A stretch of DNA of 64,000 nucleotides from an uncultured Acetatifactor sp. (GCA_910585615.1 CAJUFO010000009.1:22235-86234), one strand, 5' to 3'. Positions 26,251-35,149 are shown, counted from the stretch's first letter. A program made the numbers and translations. Notes: generated by a model not told the origin, from the letters alone.

Positions 26251-26284
26251 ATCCCCGGAGGGCCGAGTCCCCCGGGGATTTTTC
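26251..26284 (+). terminator. terminator of the tRNA operon
   Basis: ATCCCCGG (26251-26258) pairs with CCGGGGAT (26272-26279), followed by TTTTTC. Confidence 0.85.
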
Positions 26285-26489
26285 TTTGCGATATGCCTGG
26301 AAGCCGCATGAAGTCGGCCTTTTCAGCCTTTTATCCATGTAATGAAATGTGATTTACAGTTGATGGTTGTAAATGTCCTTTTATGTCTCGCGGCACAAAA
26401 TGAAGCATTCTGAAGAGAAGATGTCTCATTTTTGTCTCACTTTATACATTGACTATGATTTGAATCTTGTCATGACAGATTGGCCTGAA

Positions 26490-27503
26490 TCAGTTGTAAA
26501 ATGCGGCCTGGATGCTGTTGTATCCGGCGATGCCGTCCTCCTTCAGGCTCAACCTGCGCTGTAGGGCCTGCGTGTCCTTCCGGGCAGTCTTGCCGAACAG
26601 TCCATCTACCGCCTGGCTACGCGCCAGAATCTCATTGCAGCGCTGCTGCCACCATTCCACCAGATGACCTTTGGAGCCCACCACATAGTTTCCCTGGGAG
26701 AGCTTTGCCCTAAGGGCAATCTGGCTGCGGACATGCTGTGTCCTGGGCCCGTCCAGGCCGTCCTCCGAGAGGGGATTCCCGTCTGCGTCCCGGTATCCGT
26801 CCGCATTTGCCGCCGCCTGGAAGCCCTGGATGTTCAGGTTGCGCTTCTGTGGTCTGTGGATCGGAACTGTGCTCTCGGCGAAATCCGTGTAGAAGCGGTT
26901 CATGTCAACGCGCCCTGCCACCCCCGGAATCCTGCCGGAAACGGTATACTGCCAGATGTCCACTGCCCGGGTCTCGCTATCCAGAAGCGAGGATGTGTAT
27001 CTGGCATACCAGACATACATCTGGCCGAGCTGCGCAGCAATCCGCTCCAAGTCAAAATAATTGCGCATGTAATCCTGGTTGGTATAGATTACAGGGATAT
27101 ATCCGCCATCCCGGACTTTCTCCAGGAACGCTATGGCCATGTCCGTGGCCGATTCCCGGGTAATGGCCACGCCGTTCTTCCGGGCATAGTTCACACTGTC
27201 GTACTCGAAATCAAATGCCACCGGGCATCTCTCCCAGTACTTCGCCGCTTGGGCCATTGCGTATCCGGCCTCCGCCGCGGCCATGTCCACAGTATACGCA
27301 TATGAGAACCAATACAGCAGCACATCCACTCCCAGGTTGTAACAAGCCTGTGCATTAGGCACATAGCGCTGATCGACATTGTTCTTTCCGTACCCGGCCC
27401 GGATGCCTATGCGTTTGCATCCTGCATTCCGCATGCGCTTGACGTCCACCACGCCTTGGTGGACAGATATGTCCGGCCCCTCAAATAATGCCTTATTCTC
27501 CAT
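26490..27503 (-). CDS. GH25 lysozyme (phage endolysin type)
   Basis: Cell-wall muramidase that cleaves the MurNAc-GlcNAc bond. The N-terminal 200 residues form the GH25 barrel: GPDISVHQG, RAGYGKNN, AFDFEYD (catalytic Asp/Glu), YTNQDYM and DIWQYT. The C-terminal part (about 225-335) looks like a cell-wall binding region ending KEDGIAGYNSIQAAFYN. ATG 27503 is chosen because GGAGG sits 6 bp before it, whereas the in-frame ATG 27509 abuts the GGAGG. The gene overlaps the end of a holin remnant, the classic phage lysis order, and is the only complete gene of the prophage remnant. Confidence 0.9.
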   Translation of the reverse strand: MENKALFEGPDISVHQGVVDVKRMRNAGCKRIGIRAGYGKNNVDQRYVPNAQACYNLGVDVLLYWFSYAYTVDMAAAEAGYAMAQAAKYWERCPVAFDFEYDSVNYARKNGVAITRESATDMAIAFLEKVRDGGYIPVIYTNQDYMRNYFDLERIAAQLGQMYVWYARYTSSLLDSETRAVDIWQYTVSGRIPGVAGRVDMNRFYTDFAESTVPIHRPQKRNLNIQGFQAAANADGYRDADGNPLSEDGLDGPRTQHVRSQIALRAKLSQGNYVVGSKGHLVEWWQQRCNEILARSQAVDGLFGKTARKDTQALQRRLSLKEDGIAGYNSIQAAFYN

Positions 27504-27663
27504 CTCCATCCTCCTTTGCCACCACGTCAGCCTTCTCCTCCACTGCCCGGTTTTTATTCTTTACCAGCGGCAGGAGGAACGGCGGCATCTTGACTCCTAT
27601 ATCCACTATATGCTCCAGGATGCTGATTATTTCATTGACAACAAGCCACACCGCTACTATATT
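27493..27663 (-). pseudogene. C-terminal remnant of a phage holin
   Basis: The minus-strand frame from 27663 encodes 56 residues: AVWLVVNEIISILEHIVDIGVK, then MPPFLLPLVKNKN and a charged tail. The NEIISILEH segment is the conserved C-terminal part of the holin family that includes phage holin_4_1 (toxin secretion/phage lysis holins, about 130-150 aa). An in-frame TAA (27666-27664) and the absence of a start or ribosome site show that the N-terminal membrane helices are missing. Its end overlaps the lysozyme start by 11 bp, as in intact lysis cassettes. Confidence 0.75.
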
Positions 27664-27787
27664 TTATTGCTCCAAGTTCATCTGTTATGACGGCATGTGT
27701 ATCAAGGCTGTCCAAGGTGTTCACATTGCTCCCTAACGCTCTGATGAAGCCCCTATTCCCGGAAAAGTACAAATCCGCTGCCGCCAT
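27632..27787 (-). CDS. 51-residue ORF, likely 5' part of a phage structural gene fused to holin sequence
   Basis: ATG 27787 is preceded by AAGGAGGT at an ideal 9-bp spacing. The product begins MAAADLYFSGNRGFIRALGS, continues VNTLDSLDTHAVITDELGAI and ends KYSSGVACCQ. The last residues are read from the holin gene in the wrong frame, so the ORF probably represents the truncated start of another phage gene joined by deletion to the holin. I do not recognise the parent gene. It is probably translated if the transcript exists, but a function is doubtful. Confidence 0.55.
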   Translation of the reverse strand: MAAADLYFSGNRGFIRALGSNVNTLDSLDTHAVITDELGAIKYSSGVACCQ

Positions 27788-27793
27788 GTCCGC

Positions 27794-28030
27794 CTACCTC
27801 CTTCTCTTATCTGGTACTACACCCCCTACGCGCGAGTCACTCACTATTTTTGAGGCCACCCCTACGATCTCCTGGGTGAGCGGCTTCCTGTGGTGCACGA
27901 TGTATCCCGGCCTGTCGCGGCATTCCTCGCACAGGCCGCCGTCCGCCAGGATTCTGTCCTTTATGTATGCGTCCCTGCACCTCAGCCACCGCCTTGACCT
28001 GTAGAATGCTTTCGCCCACTCTTGTGCCAT
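27794..28030 (-). CDS. truncated phage HNH endonuclease
   Basis: The product starts MAQEWAKAFYRSRRWLRCRD and carries CEEC and the IVHHRKPLT motif, the first half of the HNH nuclease found beside phage terminase genes. The second half (the Asn, the second His and the second CxxC) is missing; after LTQEI the sequence continues with 23 unrelated residues to the stop. ATG 28030 has GGAGG 9 bp upstream. Read as a deletion product of the prophage; catalysis is not expected. Confidence 0.75.
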   Translation of the reverse strand: MAQEWAKAFYRSRRWLRCRDAYIKDRILADGGLCEECRDRPGYIVHHRKPLTQEIVGVASKIVSDSRVGGVVPDKRRR

Positions 28031-28074
28031 CCCGGTCTCCCTCCATCCCTGCTGCCGCAGATATCCTCCCACGC

Positions 28075-28097
28075 AAAAGGACACGGCTGCTGCCGTG
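28075..28097 (-). terminator. small terminator-like hairpin
   Basis: Minus strand CACGGC-AGCA-GCCGTG followed by TCCTTTTG, just upstream of the HNH ORF and downstream of the coiled-coil gene. Confidence 0.5.
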
Positions 28098-28241
28098 CCC
28101 CATATAGCGGAAGGAGCAGGCCGTTCGCGCCTACCCCTGATTCTTTTTTGTAATGCTTCTTCTGCGCTTCCGGCCTTTCCCGGTTCCCCCTACAACGGCC
28201 TGCGTCACCGGATATCCGCTCCGATAATCATTTCCATCGCC

Positions 28242-28829
28242 TCATCCTTCAGCGGAGACGCCCGCCGCTACAGACGATGCATCCACCACCGCCGGCCCGT
28301 CTCCGGGGGCCTCCGCGTTCTCTGCGGCCTCCCTGGGGTCGGGGTATTGCTTTTCCTCCTCGTCCCCCCAGAGGGATTTGTGCTTCTCGCGCTTCTGGCG
28401 GCGCACCATGGCCCCTACGCTCTTGGCTGTCTGGTACATCTCCTCGCTGTATTCCATCAGCTTCTTCTCGTCAGATGCGGGCACGATATCGCCGCGCATG
28501 ATGCGCCGGGCCACCTCCATGACCTTCGCCATGTCCTCGGCGTACTCCTCCGAGGCATCCGCCTGCTGGTCAGCCACCGCGGCGTTCCAGTAGGCGCAGT
28601 AGGTCTCCGTCAGCCTGCTGAGATACTCCTGGTACTCATCCTGCTTTTCATCCAGGGCCTCCAGGGTCAGCTCCAGCGTGGCCGCCTCGGTGGCGCACTG
28701 CTCCTTTTCCTCCGGCCGGATCTCCATCCGCCTGCGGAGGTTCTGAAGCTGCTTCGATATGCTGCTCTTCTCCTTCTGATATGCCCTGATCTGCTCCCTG
28801 TAGATTTCCTGCGCTTCCCCTATCTTCAT
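28242..28829 (-). CDS. coiled-coil protein of unknown function
   Basis: 195 residues, strongly charged, no membrane segment. Residues about 1-90 are predicted coiled coil by inspection (MKIGEAQEIYREQIRAYQKE, then heptad-like LQNLRRRMEI and LELTLEALDEKQDEYQEYLS). The C-terminal 40 residues are Ala/Glu/Asp/Pro-rich and probably disordered. The family was not recognised. Whether it belongs to the neighbouring prophage remnant or to the host is unclear; it is intact, with AGGGGG upstream of the ATG and a terminator hairpin after it. Confidence 0.6.
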   Translation of the reverse strand: MKIGEAQEIYREQIRAYQKEKSSISKQLQNLRRRMEIRPEEKEQCATEAATLELTLEALDEKQDEYQEYLSRLTETYCAYWNAAVADQQADASEEYAEDMAKVMEVARRIMRGDIVPASDEKKLMEYSEEMYQTAKSVGAMVRRQKREKHKSLWGDEEEKQYPDPREAAENAEAPGDGPAVVDASSVAAGVSAEG

Positions 28830-29184
28830 AACGCCCCCTGCCTTTCCGGATAATGCCGCCGTGCTGCCCGCCCTGGCCGCCTGCCTTTACACCTATATCG
28901 TCCCGCCGTCTACCGAATGCCTTTTATTCTGCGAAATTCTACTTATTCCATGGAATGACTTATATTCCATTATATCGTCCCATTCCCCCGAAAAAGTAAG
29001 GCTTCCGCCCGCCGAAGCCCCCGCCTGGTACACCGGTGCTTGAATTCCCGAGTAATCAGTGCTTGATGTCCGCGCCAGAACAAGGCAGAGGAAGGAGGCG
29101 ATGCGGGGCATCGCCCCCTGGCGGCAACGCAGTACCGGGGTGGGCAGCCAGGGCTGATTGCTCAAGGATTCATGCATCGGGGTA
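28830..29184. other. 355-bp interval without a convincing gene
   Basis: Two small palindromes are visible: ATGGAAT/ATTCCAT (28950-28956 and 28964-28970) and the tight hairpin GGCGATG/CATCGCC near 29097-29115. No promoter, RNA gene or credible reading frame was identified. Confidence 0.4.
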
Positions 29185-29649
29185 CTAAGGCTCCCGCGCC
29201 TCCAGATATCTCCGCAAAATCGGGGCGTCCTCCATCGCAGCTCCCCGGAAGCTTCCGTAAAACCTGTCCGCCTCCTCATTTCTCGCCCGGATCAGATAAT
29301 ACTGATCTATGCCGTTCCGGCCGCAGTCCTTTTCAAGCTCCGCGAAAAGCATCTGCGCAATCCCTCTGTGCCTGTAAGCTTTCAGAACATAGACCCAGTC
29401 CACATACGCCATCCGGTAGCCGTCCTGCATGCAGCCATAGAAATGGTATTCTATGCGCCCGACCACATTCCCGTCATCCATCGCCAGAATGGATGTGGTC
29501 CCTGTGTAAAAGGAATCCGAAACCCTGTTCCTTATCCCCTCTTCATCGACTGTTTCAGCCGTCATCTTTTCAGGTTCTTCCCTCATCGCAGTCCTCAGAT
29601 ACGCGATATACGCTTCCGCATTCTCCTGGCCCAAACGTTCAAATGTCAT
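29185..29649 (-). CDS. GNAT family N-acetyltransferase
   Basis: Acetyl-CoA-dependent acetyltransferase of unknown substrate. The acetyl-CoA binding core is visible as VDWVYVLKAYRHRGIAQMLF (the R/QxxGxG/A loop), preceded by TTSILAMDDGNVVGRIEY and followed by YYLIRARNEEADRFY. ATG 29649 has GGAGG 6 bp upstream; longer frames read into the kinase gene. 154 residues, normal length. It lies 67 bp downstream of the APH(6)-like kinase gene on the same strand. Confidence 0.85.
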   Translation of the reverse strand: MTFERLGQENAEAYIAYLRTAMREEPEKMTAETVDEEGIRNRVSDSFYTGTTSILAMDDGNVVGRIEYHFYGCMQDGYRMAYVDWVYVLKAYRHRGIAQMLFAELEKDCGRNGIDQYYLIRARNEEADRFYGSFRGAAMEDAPILRRYLEAREP

Positions 29650-29716
29650 CCTTTCCCTCCTCTTTCCATGCCTGCCGCCGCATGTGCAGACATTTTCCCA
29701 CTGTTCCTGAAACCGG

Positions 29717-30523
29717 TCACAGAAAAAGCCCGGCGACCTCCAGCTCCTGCCTGTTCGCCTCCTCGCCGTCCTCCACACACCAGATGTTCTCCAGAACCGT
29801 CTCCATGAAAAAGAGCCTCCCGATATCCGCCTCCGGATAGCCTGTCTGCAGGCCCAACAGCCGGATGACCTCCCGGATATGCTCTCCGTCCGGACATGTA
29901 TGGTCTGTGTCCAGCTCATTGAGTATGAACCTGGGCAGATCCATGATTGCCGGGCCAATGACCCCTTTGGGATCGATCATGGCATAGCTCCCGTCAGTCC
30001 TGGACAGGATATTGTCATGGTGCAAATCGCCGTGGAGGAGCACCCTGTCCGGATATCTCCCGAACATCTCCGCGCAGACTCCCCGCGCCTGAACCGCCAG
30101 GTCCAGAAGCTCCCCCGCCACAGGATTCTGCCTGCAATACCCGCAGATTCCCTCCAGCCAGTCCAGATAAGTCCCGCCCTCCTCCGCAGGCAGATGTATC
30201 CCGCCAAACACCCCGGAAAATATCCGGATCCGCTTCTCCAGGGACGCTTCCCTGCGCAGCACTGTCCCCGGGATAATGCGCTCCTCCAGAAGAAGCCCGG
30301 CACTCTCCTCATAGGCGTATACTTTACAATTATACGCGCCCGACAGCCCTGCCAGCATATGATGTTCGGATTTCAGCTGCCCGATATTCCGGTCGATTTT
30401 CAGGATGACAGGGCCGAACTGCCGGGACTGTGCGGAGAAGACCGCCTTTGTGGGATACCGGTAGATCTCTTCGAAATGGCCCAGCTCCCATTTTTTTGCC
30501 GCATGATCTATCCTGCTCTCCAT
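29717..30523 (-). CDS. APH(6)/hydroxyurea-kinase family phosphotransferase
   Basis: Kinase-like fold related to streptomycin 6-phosphotransferases and hydroxyurea phosphotransferases (PF04655 type). The catalytic loop VLLHGDLHHDNIL and the metal-binding AMIDPKGVIG are intact, and the central region MLAGLSGAYNCKVYAYEES matches the family. 268 residues. True resistance enzymes of this family are few and most members have unknown substrates, so drug resistance is not implied. It forms a same-strand run with a HAD phosphatase and a GNAT gene. Confidence 0.82.
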   Translation of the reverse strand: MESRIDHAAKKWELGHFEEIYRYPTKAVFSAQSRQFGPVILKIDRNIGQLKSEHHMLAGLSGAYNCKVYAYEESAGLLLEERIIPGTVLRREASLEKRIRIFSGVFGGIHLPAEEGGTYLDWLEGICGYCRQNPVAGELLDLAVQARGVCAEMFGRYPDRVLLHGDLHHDNILSRTDGSYAMIDPKGVIGPAIMDLPRFILNELDTDHTCPDGEHIREVIRLLGLQTGYPEADIGRLFFMETVLENIWCVEDGEEANRQELEVAGLFL

Positions 30524-30542
30524 TCCGTTCTCCCCCTCCCCG

Positions 30543-31319
30543 TCATTCCATCAGCGATTCCAGGTACACCGCGATTCCGTCCTCGTCATTGCTGCCAATC
30601 ACGATGTCCGCCGCTTCCTTCACCACGTCCAAAGCATTCCCCATGGCGATTCCTCTGCCGCACAGCCGGAGCATCCCCATATCCGCGTAGTCGTCCCCAA
30701 AGGCCGTGATTTCCTCCGGTCCTATCCCGCAGGCAGCGCATGCTTTCAATATCGCCGCTTCCTTGGTGACTCCCTTTCGGGTGAATTTGTACCAGTATCC
30801 ATCGGAGAACCGTATGCAGTCGCAGTCATCCAGCAATTCCGCCAGCCTCCGGGCCTGACTGTCATCGAAAATCTCCACGCACATCTTCAGGGAGCTCTGC
30901 CCGAAATCCCTGAAATCCGTATAGATGCTGTCGCCCCAGCTCCTGTCCTGTTCCTTCGGATCGATTCTGTAGTTCCAATAATGGGAATCCACCGTGTCTA
31001 TGGTTATCTCACAGTCCATGCCGCATATGCTTCTGGCCGCCCCGATCATCTGCCTCGTCCGCTCCGCTGAAAACTCGGCCTTGTATATGTATTCGCCCCC
31101 GCGCTTTATCAGGGCCCCGCCGCTGGCAATCAGAATGTCAGGGCGCAGCTCCTCTATGAACGACAGAGCGATTTTCTCTCCCCTGGACGTGGACACGCCT
31201 ATCATCATGTCCTTCTCCCTGCATCTGTCCAGGGCCTGCAGCGTCCTCTTCGTTATCCTTTTGTCACTGCGAAGCAGCGTACCGTCCAAGTCGAACAAAA
31301 GCAGTCTGCACGTTTCCAT
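30543..31319 (-). CDS. HAD family hydrolase, Cof-like (IIB) phosphatase
   Basis: Haloacid dehalogenase superfamily phosphatase of the Cof type. Motif I is LLLFDLDGTLL (nucleophile Asp), motif II STSRG, motif III the lysine in YKFTRKGVTKEAAI, and motif IV ITAFGDDYADMGML; the C2 cap lies between II and III. Such enzymes dephosphorylate sugar phosphates and similar small molecules. ATG 31319 is chosen for AAAGG 8 bp upstream and the family start; ATG 31370 has no ribosome site. 258 residues. Confidence 0.88.
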   Translation of the reverse strand: METCRLLLFDLDGTLLRSDKRITKRTLQALDRCREKDMMIGVSTSRGEKIALSFIEELRPDILIASGGALIKRGGEYIYKAEFSAERTRQMIGAARSICGMDCEITIDTVDSHYWNYRIDPKEQDRSWGDSIYTDFRDFGQSSLKMCVEIFDDSQARRLAELLDDCDCIRFSDGYWYKFTRKGVTKEAAILKACAACGIGPEEITAFGDDYADMGMLRLCGRGIAMGNALDVVKEAADIVIGSNDEDGIAVYLESLME

Positions 31320-31572
31320 TCTATGCGCCTTTCCGTCAGGCCTCCACTCTCTTTTCGCCTGCATCCTCAAAATGTATAGTACATGAAATTACCGTTTTTG
31401 CGGAATCCATAATCGGTATACAGCAGCACGCCCATGTCGGATGCCGTTATCTGCACAGTGCCGCATGATGCCGGGCCGCTGTACTGCCCTCCCGTCCATC
31501 ATGCTCGTGATTCTGTCCTCATCATGATTGCTAATCTTTGCGATATCCTTTTGTCCGTGCAAAGCAATGGCC

Positions 31573-33051
31573 TCAGCCCTGTTTTTCATCAATCCACAGG
31601 ATGGTCTCCCATACCTCCCGGCCATTGTTCTTCTGTTTTGTGCCGGGCGTGCTTCTTCCGCTGCGTATATAGCCAGTCAGAATCTCCCGCAGCGTTACGG
31701 CTGTCTCGGGATACTTTGCTATGACATTTTGGGTCTCCCCGATGTCCGTCTCCAGGTCGTAAAGCTGAAAATGCGGAGCGCCCTCCGGCTCCTCGCCAGG
31801 CTTAGGGTAGGACCAGCCACCGGATCCCGGACACATCTCCAGCTTCCATTTCCCCTTTCGAATGGACAGGGAGCCGTCTATGCTCTGATGCACGATATCC
31901 TGGCGCACTTCTGTCCGTTCCTCCGTCCACAGGGGAAGGTTGCTTACACTGTCCTCCCCCTCGTTTTCCTTCAGCGCGACGTCCAGGCAGTCCGCTATGG
32001 TCGCCAGGAAATCTGACAGGCATACCACTGCGCCGGATACGCTGCCGCCCCTGATTTTCTCCGGCCACTGTACGATATACGGAATCCTGTGCCCGCCCTC
32101 ATAGATATCCGCCTTGGCGCCTCTGAAATGGTAGCTGGGGCTATGCCCCTTCGCCTTCAACTCCTGGAAATCCACAAAAGGACTGCAACCGTTATCCGAG
32201 GCGTATGCCAGGATGGTGTTCTCCAGTAGCCCTGTCTCTTCCAGTTTTCTGCTGATCCTCCCTACCACGTCGTCACAGTGTAGGACAAAGTCCCCATATT
32301 CGTTCGTCCCGGATTTTCCCAGGAACCGCCCGGCCGGCAGGATAGGCGCATGAGGGGCCGGCATGGCGAAATAGATGAAGAAGGGGGCTTCCCGGTACTC
32401 CTCTATCTTTTCTAATACCTTATCGCAGAAATCATCCAACACATTTTCATGGATGAAATCGGGGGCGGTAGGCCCTTCCCGCCAGAATTTCTTGCCCGTC
32501 CCTTTCGTCACCCGATCCGGCAGCGCTGTAAAGCGATTGTTTTCAATGTAAATATAGGGCGGCATGTCCAAAGAGCCGCTGATTCCATAGTAGTAGTCGA
32601 AACCGTGCTCTGTGGGGGAGCCCTTGATCGATCCGGCATAATCGACTCCGTCACAGGCAGCAAAATCCCGCTTCTCATAGAAGCCCTCTGTCTTGGCAAA
32701 GTCCATCCCCAGATGCCATTTTCCCACCATGCAGGTACGGTATCCTTGGGACTGCAGCATACTGGCTACCGTGGTGCGCCCTTCCTCCAGAATCGGAGCG
32801 GAATATCCCCCAATCACCTCCGACTTGAGAACCGAGCGCCAGTTGTACCTCCCTGTGAGAAAGCCGTACCGGGAAGGGGTACATACCGCCGCAGTGGCAT
32901 GGGCATCCGTAAAACGCATTCCCCTTTCACACATAAGATCCAGGTTCGGCGTGGTAAAGGGGCATTTTTCATTAAAAGCGGAGATGTCTCCGTAGCCCAT
33001 ATCATCGGCCAAAATATAGATAATGTTCGGTTTTCTGTCTGTTCTATCCAT
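31573..33051 (-). CDS. sulfatase (type I, Cys-type formylglycine site)
   Basis: Alkaline-phosphatase-fold sulfatase that removes sulfate esters, in gut bacteria often from mucin or glycosaminoglycan glycans. The signature C-T-P-S-R at residues 57-61 is the Cys-type site that must be converted to formylglycine by an anaerobic sulfatase-maturating enzyme. Other conserved pieces: IIYILADDMGYGD, GKWHLG and AYASDNGCSP. No signal peptide is visible, so it may act inside the cell. ATG 33051 has AGGAGG 7 bp upstream. 492 residues. No maturase gene lies in the window. Confidence 0.92.
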   Translation of the reverse strand: MDRTDRKPNIIYILADDMGYGDISAFNEKCPFTTPNLDLMCERGMRFTDAHATAAVCTPSRYGFLTGRYNWRSVLKSEVIGGYSAPILEEGRTTVASMLQSQGYRTCMVGKWHLGMDFAKTEGFYEKRDFAACDGVDYAGSIKGSPTEHGFDYYYGISGSLDMPPYIYIENNRFTALPDRVTKGTGKKFWREGPTAPDFIHENVLDDFCDKVLEKIEEYREAPFFIYFAMPAPHAPILPAGRFLGKSGTNEYGDFVLHCDDVVGRISRKLEETGLLENTILAYASDNGCSPFVDFQELKAKGHSPSYHFRGAKADIYEGGHRIPYIVQWPEKIRGGSVSGAVVCLSDFLATIADCLDVALKENEGEDSVSNLPLWTEERTEVRQDIVHQSIDGSLSIRKGKWKLEMCPGSGGWSYPKPGEEPEGAPHFQLYDLETDIGETQNVIAKYPETAVTLREILTGYIRSGRSTPGTKQKNNGREVWETILWIDEKQG

Positions 33052-33193
33052 CGTCCTTCCTCCTGCCCCTTCCCTCCGTGTAAGCTCCGTCTGCATTGTC
33101 AGAGAAGTCCAAATTACGGCTTTATCTGCACCTTCTTACAGACATGGTTATTTTATATTTCGGAACAGGGAGGCGTTTTCTTAACACGATTCT

Positions 33194-33298
33194 ATTTATA
33201 CTGCTTAACGATTTCACTTGCCGTGAAACCAGACTGCATAACGCTGGCTGGTTCAATCGCATGATTACATTAGGCAGGATTCAGCGTTATGCAGTATA
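33194..33298. repeat. MITE-like palindromic repeat, copy 2
   Basis: About 105 bp, nearly identical to 22415-22522 (about five differences) in the same orientation, with the same ends (ATTTATACTGC ... GCAGTATA) and the same internal complement (GACTGCATAACGCT). It sits 143 bp upstream of the sulfatase ATG, in a 321-bp gap (33052-33372) that shows nothing else. Confidence 0.85.
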
Positions 33299-33372
33299 CC
33301 TTTCCCGCCATCTCCTTTTGAACCGGAGCGACACATAGCTGCGCCACGCATCCCTCCGTGCCCCATAAGCCT

Positions 33373-34554
33373 TCACTCCGGAACCGAGACGCCCTCTTCG
33401 GACAGGTACCCCCTGGCCAGGGAGCAAACCCCCTCCACCACATTTCCCCCTTCCGCGTCGATGCCGCCCGTAAAGCTGACTACAACCACGTCTCCGACAG
33501 CAATGCCCTCGAACTCTATGTGGCGGCTGATCCGCACGTCATCCAGATAGATTTTGAAGCGCATGCCCTCCTTTTCGTCAGAGCACAATATGGTATCATC
33601 CACTAAAATATACCGATCCGTGATTTCGGCAAGGGTACCGGCAAGGGAGGATGTGTAGGGCTCCGGCTCGGCTTCGATACCGTTTTCGGCCGCGTAAGAG
33701 AAGATCCGCTCCGCGGCTTCCCTGCCAATCCGGAAGAGATAGGCATAATCGAATACGTTCGTCCAGATATAGCCGTCCTCCGTGACGCGGAACACCCCCT
33801 TGTAGACGCCCAGCGCGTCAGAGGTGGCGGTGAAGCTCAAGCTCCTGCCATTTTCGGTCCAGCCGTCATCCTTGATGAATTCAGCGCTTCTGCAGGCGTT
33901 CAGCACCTCCCAGACATATGCGTCATCCTTTAGCCTGAAATGCCCCTTTTCCTCATATCCGTCATATTCCGTAAAATGCTCCAGGGGCAGGGTACGCTCC
34001 AGCGAATAGTCGTCCAGCATCTGGCCCAGGTCTGCCGGAGGCGCATATCCGCCATGACCGAATACATAGTATCCCCCGTCCAGCTCTGCCGCCACGATTT
34101 TGTCTTCCGAAATCCCGATGACCCGATGCACCTCCACTGTCATATGATGCTCCTGGCCGGTATAGGCATCATAGCCCCCCACATCATATCTGCCCAGCGC
34201 ATCGCCGACACGGGAGGCCGCGACAGGCCCTCTCGAAAGGAATTCCTCTCCGTCCATGGCCAGGGTAGTGTACTGCTCGGAAACCGTCTTATATTCCCAA
34301 GGCCATTCTATGGCAGACTCGCCTGCCGTGATATCCATATTTTTGTACTCCCGCGGAATCCCTCCTATGGAGACCCGGACGGAATCATCCTTCCGGGGAA
34401 GCTCTATCCCCGCAATGGCCAAAAGGGAGAGGCATGCCGCCGCGGCGCACCATCTCAGCCAGGCCGCCCTTCTCCTTTTCGGCATAGCGTCCGCCGCCTC
34501 TACATAGACAGAATCAATAAGCTCCATCTTGTCCAAAAGCTCGTTTCCCCTCAT
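33373..34554 (-). CDS. putative membrane-anchored anti-sigma factor
   Basis: 393 residues: a cytoplasmic N-terminus (1-28), one membrane helix (about 30-48, LRWCAAAACLSLLAIAG) and a large extracytoplasmic part ending in a beta-rich domain (about 310-390). This layout, plus the 4-bp ATGA overlap with the upstream ECF sigma gene, fits an anti-sigma partner of clostridial ECF factors. No zinc motif of the ZAS type is present. No family name was recognised for the external domain, so the sensed signal is unknown. Confidence 0.65.
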   Translation of the reverse strand: MRGNELLDKMELIDSVYVEAADAMPKRRRAAWLRWCAAAACLSLLAIAGIELPRKDDSVRVSIGGIPREYKNMDITAGESAIEWPWEYKTVSEQYTTLAMDGEEFLSRGPVAASRVGDALGRYDVGGYDAYTGQEHHMTVEVHRVIGISEDKIVAAELDGGYYVFGHGGYAPPADLGQMLDDYSLERTLPLEHFTEYDGYEEKGHFRLKDDAYVWEVLNACRSAEFIKDDGWTENGRSLSFTATSDALGVYKGVFRVTEDGYIWTNVFDYAYLFRIGREAAERIFSYAAENGIEAEPEPYTSSLAGTLAEITDRYILVDDTILCSDEKEGMRFKIYLDDVRISRHIEFEGIAVGDVVVVSFTGGIDAEGGNVVEGVCSLARGYLSEEGVSVPE

Positions 34555-35111
34555 ATCCAGTAGCCCTCCTTTTCAAGATACGCGCGAAGCTGATTGCGGC
34601 ATCGAAAGAGCGTGGTCTTCACCTTGCTCTCCGACAGTGAAAAGCGTTGGGAGATGCGGGCAATGGAATCCAGATACCAGTACCGGCGTATGAAGATGTT
34701 CCTCTTCTCCTGGCCCAGCGTGCCGAGGAACCCGTTGATTGCTTCGCGGAGCGCCATGTCGTCCACGCGGCTTTCCACATCGTCCGGGGCCGGGATGCAT
34801 TGCTCCATCTCCGCGCTGAGTTCACAGATGAATGCGCTCCTCTTCAGTCGTCTGCGGCTGCGGCAGCAGTTCAGGGAGATATGGCGGGTGATCCGCGCCA
34901 GAAAAGCGTAGAGATAGCTTCTGGGTTCGTGGGGCGGAATCGCGCTCCAGGCTTCCATGTAAGTATCGTTTTCGCATTCTTCGGCAGTCTGTGGGTCATT
35001 GACAATCCCATAGGCCAAGGACCGCAGACGGTTCCCATATTTTTCAGATGTATGCCGCACGGCCGCCTCGTCGCGGCCCAGGTACAGGTCGATGATCTTG
35101 CTGTCCTCCAA
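34551..35111 (-). CDS. RNA polymerase ECF-type sigma factor
   Basis: 186 residues with sigma region 2 (about 15-85: SEKYGNRLRSLAYGIVND, AEECENDTYMEAWSAIPP) and region 4 (about 125-180: REAINGFLGTLGQEKRNIF, RISQRFSLSESKVKTTLF). It directs RNA polymerase to a small set of stress or envelope promoters. It overlaps the anti-sigma gene by ATGA. A candidate autoregulated promoter with an AAC-type -35 element lies at 35179-35185. Confidence 0.88.
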   Translation of the reverse strand: MEDSKIIDLYLGRDEAAVRHTSEKYGNRLRSLAYGIVNDPQTAEECENDTYMEAWSAIPPHEPRSYLYAFLARITRHISLNCCRSRRRLKRSAFICELSAEMEQCIPAPDDVESRVDDMALREAINGFLGTLGQEKRNIFIRRYWYLDSIARISQRFSLSESKVKTTLFRCRNQLRAYLEKEGYWI

Positions 35112-35149
35112 GGCTCTCGCCCCCTTTCTCTTCCTGTCGGAACGCCTCT

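Noticed and set aside
26166..26480. Phage attachment site at the 3' end of tRNA-Lys
   Set aside because: Only the octamer ATGTCTCA recurs at about 26443; no longer copy of the tRNA end was found near the prophage remnant, so the link is not supported.
28893..29279. 128-codon minus-strand frame before the GNAT gene
   Set aside because: Overlaps the GNAT 3' end out of frame, no ribosome site and no protein-like pattern.
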